Assembly (NCBI GenBank): GCA_016742095.1
Contig: JACVCJ010000002.1
Span: 1-64,000, forward strand
Reading direction: 5' to 3'
DNA length: 64,000 nt
Source: Bacteroidia bacterium
GTDB lineage: Bacteria; Bacteroidota; Bacteroidia; CAIKAF01
Numbering within the stretch: the first letter of the stretch is position 1; each line of letters starts with the position of its first letter. The position numbers and the translations under genes were made by a program. Positions 59,901 through 64,000 of the stretch are shown piece after piece. Below the pieces are notes generated by a model. It ran no database searches. It saw nothing but the letters and a program-made list of their open reading frames with translations, and was not told the origin of the DNA.

Positions 59901-60776
59901 GTGAATACCCGCAGCGAACATATAATTCTTACAGAATGCCCGCGCGACGCCATGCAGGGCCTGAAAACATTTATAGATACCGAAGATAAGATCACCTATA
60001 TAAACCTGTTGCTGAAAGCCGGTTTCGACGTGCTGGATTTCGGGAGTTTCGTGTCGCCCAAGGCGATACCGCAAATGGCCGATACACACGAGGTGGCCGA
60101 GGCCATCGACTGGCAGCACAGCAATACCAAACTGCTGGCCATCATCGGTAATATAGGCGGCGCCGACCGTGCGGCCGAATTTCCTTTTATCCGTTACCTG
60201 GGCTACCCCCACTCCATTTCGGACACCTTCCTGCAGCGCAACATCAACTCCAACCGGCAGGACAGCCTGCAGCGCGTGGCCGCGGTACAGGAGCACTGCG
60301 CACGCAGCGGCAAGGAACAGGTGGTGTATATTTCCATGGCTTTCGGTAATCCCTACGGCGATGCCTGGAATGCCGGGATCGTGGCCGAATCTGTACAGGA
60401 ACTCTACGACCTGGGCATACGCCATATTTCACTGGCCGACACCATCGGCGAAGCCAAAGCCGACGATATCCGACAGCTTTTCAGTACGCTTATCCCCGCC
60501 TTTCCCGATGTGGAGATCGGCGCTCATTTTCATACCCGTCCCGACAACTGGTTCGAGAATGTTAAAGCGGCCTATGAATCGGGCTGCATGAAGTTCGACA
60601 GCGCCATGCTGGGTTACGGCGGCTGTCCCATGGCCAAAGACTCGCTTACGGGCAACCTGCCTACCGAGAACCTGGTGGCCTTCTGCCTCGAAAACAATAT
60701 CAAGACACATATACAGATGGACGCTTTCCGCGAATGTATGGCGGCTGCCGGCGAACTGTTCAACGGAAAATCCTGA
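59901..60776 (+). CDS. Hydroxymethylglutaryl-CoA lyase family
   Basis: 291 aa, start GTG 59901 (no in-frame ATG upstream). HMGL-like TIM barrel: TECPRDAMQGLKTFI, DVLDFGSFVSPKAIPQMADT, the metal ligands GAHFHTRPDNW (HxH), and catalytic Cys in LGYGGCPMAKDSLTGNLPTE. It cleaves HMG-CoA to acetoacetate and acetyl-CoA (leucine catabolism). The usual GPRDGLQN is changed to CPRDAMQG, so related aldol-type lyases cannot be excluded. 5 nt before the dGTPase gene. Confidence 0.9.
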   Translation: MNTRSEHIILTECPRDAMQGLKTFIDTEDKITYINLLLKAGFDVLDFGSFVSPKAIPQMADTHEVAEAIDWQHSNTKLLAIIGNIGGADRAAEFPFIRYLGYPHSISDTFLQRNINSNRQDSLQRVAAVQEHCARSGKEQVVYISMAFGNPYGDAWNAGIVAESVQELYDLGIRHISLADTIGEAKADDIRQLFSTLIPAFPDVEIGAHFHTRPDNWFENVKAAYESGCMKFDSAMLGYGGCPMAKDSLTGNLPTENLVAFCLENNIKTHIQMDAFRECMAAAGELFNGKS

Positions 60777-60781
60777 GGTAT

Positions 60782-62101
60782 ATGAACTGGCTACAACTAC
60801 TCAGCACCGAACGACCCGGTACCGGCAAAAAGAATAACCTGCAGGCCGACCGCAGCGAGTTCGAGAAAGACACCGACCGTATTATTTTTTCGCACGCCTT
60901 CCGCAAACTGCAGGACAAGACCCAGGTAGTGCCCCTGCCCGAGCAGGATTTTGTACACAACCGTCTTACACACAGCATGGAAGTAAGTTCCGTGGGCCGC
61001 AGCCTGGGCAAGATCACCGGCAAAGTACTGCTGGAACGTTACCCGGAAATAAGCCGCGCCGGCCTGGACGTACACGACTTCGGCAATATTATTTCGGCCG
61101 CCTGCCTGGCCCACGATATCGGCAACCCGCCCTTCGGACATTCCGGCGAGAACGGCATTTCCATCGGGTTCAAAGAAGGTTTCCTTAAAAAATGGGAATC
61201 GTACTTTTCGGAAGAAGAATGGTACGATCTGAGTCATTTCGAAGGCAATGCCCAGGGATTCCGGATACTGATGCAAAAAGGCCTGCAACCTACGGCCGCC
61301 GTACTGGGCGCCTTTGTAAAATATCCCTGCACGGGCCTGCTCCCCGAACGCGATAAACAAAAGAAAAGTCAGCGCAAGTTCAACTTTTACATGTCTGAAA
61401 AAGCCGCTGCCGAAGACTTTGTACAGACCACCGGGCTGCACGTACACCAGGAAGGTATTTTCAGCTACTGCCGGCACCCGCTGGTGTTCCTTACCGAGGC
61501 GGCCGACGATATCTGTTACCTGATCATCGACCTGGAAGATGCCGCCCGCATGAAAATCCTTTCCGAAGAGCGATACATCGAACTGCTGCAGCCACTCTGC
61601 GGCGACTCCCTGAAACCGGACAAACTCCGCACCTATCCAGACCTGAACGAACGCCTGGGCATTGTACGCGCCCTGGCCATCCGCAACCTGATCGAAGACG
61701 CGTCGGACGTATTCCTGCAATCGGCCGCTGAGATCGCCGAAGGCCGTTACGAACATGCCCTCACTGATAAAGGGCGTTACGCGGAACAATTACAGCTGAT
61801 CTCCGATTTTTCCATCGAACATATCTACAACAGTCAGCGTGTGGTAGAACTCCAGGCTTCCGGCTTCGAGATCCTGCCCCGCCTTACCGAACTGTTCAGC
61901 GATGCCGCACTTACGGCCCGCCTCGAAAAAGAAAAACTGAGCGCCAAACAGAAGAACCTGCTGCGCCTGCTTCCCGGCTGGCGGAACATGGACGCTATTT
62001 CGCCGTATGAGACCACCCGGCGGGTGCTCGACTTTGTTTCGGGCCTTACCGACCGGCACGCCCTGCTGCTGCATAAAAAACTAATGGGTGTAGAAATATG
62101 A
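60782..62101 (+). CDS. dgt: dGTP triphosphohydrolase
   Basis: 439 aa from ATG 60782. HD-domain: FSHAFRKLQDKTQVVPL, HNRLTHSMEVSSVGRSLG (first His), CLAHDIGNPPFGHSGE (HD), TEAADDICYLIIDLEDA (Asp). It releases triphosphate from dGTP and helps control dNTP pools. It overlaps the downstream TPR gene by 4 nt (ATGA) and follows the HMGL gene by 5 nt. Confidence 0.94.
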   Translation: MNWLQLLSTERPGTGKKNNLQADRSEFEKDTDRIIFSHAFRKLQDKTQVVPLPEQDFVHNRLTHSMEVSSVGRSLGKITGKVLLERYPEISRAGLDVHDFGNIISAACLAHDIGNPPFGHSGENGISIGFKEGFLKKWESYFSEEEWYDLSHFEGNAQGFRILMQKGLQPTAAVLGAFVKYPCTGLLPERDKQKKSQRKFNFYMSEKAAAEDFVQTTGLHVHQEGIFSYCRHPLVFLTEAADDICYLIIDLEDAARMKILSEERYIELLQPLCGDSLKPDKLRTYPDLNERLGIVRALAIRNLIEDASDVFLQSAAEIAEGRYEHALTDKGRYAEQLQLISDFSIEHIYNSQRVVELQASGFEILPRLTELFSDAALTARLEKEKLSAKQKNLLRLLPGWRNMDAISPYETTRRVLDFVSGLTDRHALLLHKKLMGVEI

Positions 62102-62430
62102 ACGCCAACGACCGCTTTGAAGAAATACGCCGCATGCTGGCCGAGGAGCCGGACGATCTTTTCCTGCACTACGCCATGGCCCTGGAATACGTACGCCTGG
62201 GCGAACCACAGCAGGGAATTGCCATATTGACGGCCATCCGCGAAAAAGACCCGGAATACCTGCCCGTGTACATGAAACTGGGCACCCTGTACCAGGCCCT
62301 GCAACGATATCCCGATGCGGTGGAAGTGCTGGAAGCCGGCATCCGCGAGGCCCGCGTACAACAGCAGTTCAAGACCCTGACCGAACTGGAACAGGTGCTG
62401 GAAATGGTGCGCGAAGATATGGAAGATTAA
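62098..62430 (+). CDS. Small TPR protein
   Basis: 110 aa with two to three TPR-like units (DDLFLHYAMALEYVRLGEPQQGIAIL; PEYLPVYMKLGTLYQALQRYPDAVEVL; LTELEQVLEMV). No signal peptide. It is translationally coupled to dgt by ATGA. Likely a cytoplasmic adaptor; partner unknown. Confidence 0.85.
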   Translation: MNANDRFEEIRRMLAEEPDDLFLHYAMALEYVRLGEPQQGIAILTAIREKDPEYLPVYMKLGTLYQALQRYPDAVEVLEAGIREARVQQQFKTLTELEQVLEMVREDMED

Positions 62431-62911
62431 CCCCTGCCGATCTCCTAAATCTCTGTTAACGGATACGGGAAAATGTATTTCCGGAGTTTTATTAGGTATA
62501 TGCGGATGAAAAGCGGTTCCTGTGATTTTGAAAAAAGCAGGGCTATTAAGAAAATGCAAAAAACAGGACCGGAGTTTTGGTTATTTCACTAAAAGTCTTA
62601 TCTTTTCAGCAGCAAAAACGGCCACAGGATTCTGTGTACCCTGAACTTAATGCTTTGGCGGATGATTCAAAACCGTGTGGACAATACGTACATGCATACC
62701 TGCTTCAGCCCTCTTTCCCACTTCGCGCAGGCATTACCCGATGCTTCGGCCGGCAGAAGTAACAACTTTCGGTAATCTTTCATAACGCACACATATGTGA
62801 GGAGCCTGTCAAATGCAAGAGACAGGCTTTTTTTATGCATGCATACCAATTTCACAAGGTGCCGCCATTCCCCTACGCATTTATTTCCCATATTTGAACA
62901 AATCTATATCT
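62431..62911. other. 481-bp region without a convincing gene
   Basis: No open frame here has a credible protein: short frames of 60-75 aa on both strands lack ribosome-binding sites and composition typical of genes. A 10-mer CCGGAGTTTT recurs at 62481 and 62570. A strong terminator-like hairpin is at 62803-62834. The lipase gene begins at 62912. A small RNA or leader ending at that hairpin is possible, but no convincing promoter was found. Confidence 0.6.
62803..62834 (+). terminator. Terminator-like hairpin with no annotated gene upstream
   Basis: AGCCTGTC-N10-GACAGGCT followed by TTTTTT (to 62834), 8-bp perfect stem. The nearest plus-strand gene ends at 62430, 372 bp away. It may end an unannotated transcript or act as an attenuator for the lipase gene 78 nt downstream. 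Confidence 0.75.
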
Positions 62912-64000
62912 ATGCTTCGTACTAAATCTTTATTCGTACTGCTGGCGCTGGTCCTTGTACTTCCACTGAAAGCCGCCCTGCAGCCCGGCTTCGATAAACA
63001 GGAGTACCTGGAAATGCTGCGGATCATCGCCACATTCTCTGAGAACCCGGCCTCTACATTTCCGAAACCGGAACACTATACCCGCATTCACCGTTCACCG
63101 GCCTTTGTCATGGACAATATGTACGATCTCTGGTACAACCCGGCCGAAAAAGCCGTGGCCATACACCTGCGCGGTACCACGGGCAAGGCCATCAGCTGGC
63201 TTGAGAATTTCTACGCAGCCATGATCCCCGCCGAAGGTTCGGTACAGCTGGGCAACGGCCAACAGTTCGCCTATAAGTTCTCTTCCGATAAAAGAGCGGC
63301 CGTACACGTGGGTTGGACCGTTGGACTGGGCTATATGGTAAACGATATGAAGACCCGCCTCGACTCCGTGCTCAACAGCGGGGTACGCGACCTGGTGGTG
63401 GTAGGACACAGCCAGGGCGGAGCGCTCGCCTTCCTGATGACGGCCTACCTGCGCCAGGCACAGCTCGACGGTAAAATTCCGGCCGATACACGCATCAAGA
63501 CCTATTCCAGCGCCGGCCCCAAGCCCGGTAACCTGTATTTTGCCTACGATTACGAACGCCAGACACAGAACGGCTGGGCCTTTAACGTGATCAACGCGGC
63601 CGACTGGGTACCCGAAACGCCCATCTCCATACAGACACTGAACGATTTCAATACCACCAATCCCTTTAAAAATGCCAAAAAGCTCTTTAAAAAACAGAAA
63701 TTCCCCCAGAATATCCTGTTCAGGTATTTCTTTAACCAGCTGGAAAGACCCACGACCAAAGCCCGCAAAAAATACGAGAAATTCCTGGGCAAACTGGTAG
63801 GCGGATTCGTGGAAAAACAGGTGGAAGGCGCCGTGCCGCCCCCGTTCTTTCAAAGTAGCAATTATGTACGCACCGGCCACACCATTGTACTGTACCCCGA
63901 TGCCGAATACTATACGCAATTCCCGGAAAGCGACACCAACTTCTTTGTGCACCACATGTTTGCGCCCTATTATCACCTGGCGCAGAAACTAAATATGTAA
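62912..64000 (+). CDS. Class 3 lipase-like secreted alpha/beta hydrolase
   Basis: 362 aa from ATG 62912 (MLRTKSLFVLLALVLVLPLKA), a signal peptide; upstream codons overlap the hairpin. The catalytic nucleophile is in VVVGHSQGGALAF (Ser ~167). DWVPETP and a C-terminal HTIVLYP supply likely Asp and His. Lipase_3 fold: RGTTGKAISWLENF before the nucleophile, TYSSAGPKPGNLYFAYDY after it. It probably acts on lipids or esters in the periplasm or outside. The stop codon is the last triplet of the window. Confidence 0.9.
   Translation: MLRTKSLFVLLALVLVLPLKAALQPGFDKQEYLEMLRIIATFSENPASTFPKPEHYTRIHRSPAFVMDNMYDLWYNPAEKAVAIHLRGTTGKAISWLENFYAAMIPAEGSVQLGNGQQFAYKFSSDKRAAVHVGWTVGLGYMVNDMKTRLDSVLNSGVRDLVVVGHSQGGALAFLMTAYLRQAQLDGKIPADTRIKTYSSAGPKPGNLYFAYDYERQTQNGWAFNVINAADWVPETPISIQTLNDFNTTNPFKNAKKLFKKQKFPQNILFRYFFNQLERPTTKARKKYEKFLGKLVGGFVEKQVEGAVPPPFFQSSNYVRTGHTIVLYPDAEYYTQFPESDTNFFVHHMFAPYYHLAQKLNM

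Noticed and set aside
62577-62762. Short open frame of 61 codons, plus a 74-codon frame on the opposite strand at 62667-62891
   Set aside because: No ribosome-binding site and unlike neighbouring coding composition; the opposite frame runs through the terminator hairpin.

Overview
The window is a stretch of a Bacteroidetes chromosome, most likely from the Chitinophagaceae or a close relative. The evidence is lineage-typical promoters (TAnnTTTG at the -7 position), a C-terminal T9SS type A sorting domain on the GH18 protein, the Bacteroidetes-restricted families DUF4294 and DUF4293, S-S-C lipoboxes, a fused CcoO/CcoP-like cytochrome, and giant secreted proteins of the 'SYNIPL...DQEASW.GLGWNL' type. 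No tRNA, rRNA, CRISPR array, transposase or prophage was seen. Apart from the left flank it looks like core chromosome.

Layout. Positions 1-13399 hold three minus-strand genes in a row: a 383-aa secreted protein, a 2219-aa RHS-like protein, and a second giant (1849 aa visible, open at the left edge). Positions 13726-20727 are one long minus-strand run headed by an NsrR/IscR-like Rrf2 regulator: a cbb3-type oxidase catalytic subunit, a fused di-domain cytochrome c, three small membrane proteins, tryptophan 2,3-dioxygenase, the di-iron Fe-S repair protein Ric, DUF488 and a Nudix hydrolase. A palindrome overlapping a clean promoter lies just upstream of the regulator. Positions 20898-22264 carry a small membrane protein, a divergent XRE regulator behind nested inverted repeats, and a second Rrf2 regulator. 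Positions 22454-26189 hold NAD(P)HX repair (nnrE/nnrD fusion) and a cluster of six small membrane proteins (two DUF2752, two DUF4190/CCC-type, two TM2). Positions 26236-30828 form a tight operon: coaE, aroE, DedA, rhodanese, phosphosulfolactate synthase, TPR.

Positions 31026-48948 are mixed housekeeping and envelope genes: glmM, a DPP4-like S9 peptidase, DUF4294, lipoproteins, an endonuclease-fold lipoprotein, a GH18/CUB/T9SS protein, an MsbA-like ABC exporter, a thioesterase, a CapD/PglF-type sugar-nucleotide dehydratase, ribH, a TPR protein, recF with its DUF721 partner, and a CAP-domain protein. Positions 49010-52159 are the classical thrS-infC-rpmI-rplT operon, with infC probably starting at ATA. 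Positions 52325-55789 encode a 1154-aa exported repeat/coiled-coil protein with 174-bp DNA repeats. Positions 55932-64000 hold rimO, DUF4293, a YfcE-like phosphoesterase, a lipocalin-like lipoprotein, pyrD, HMG-CoA lyase, dGTPase, TPR and a class 3 lipase.

The two most interesting systems are (a) the Rrf2-headed respiratory/nitrosative-stress operon, which joins an O2-reducing haem-copper enzyme with an unusual E-to-Q substitution, a haem dioxygenase and an iron-repair protein under a likely autoregulated Fe-S sensor, and (b) the three-gene cassette of giant exported RHS-like proteins. All functional statements come from motif reading. No database search was possible.
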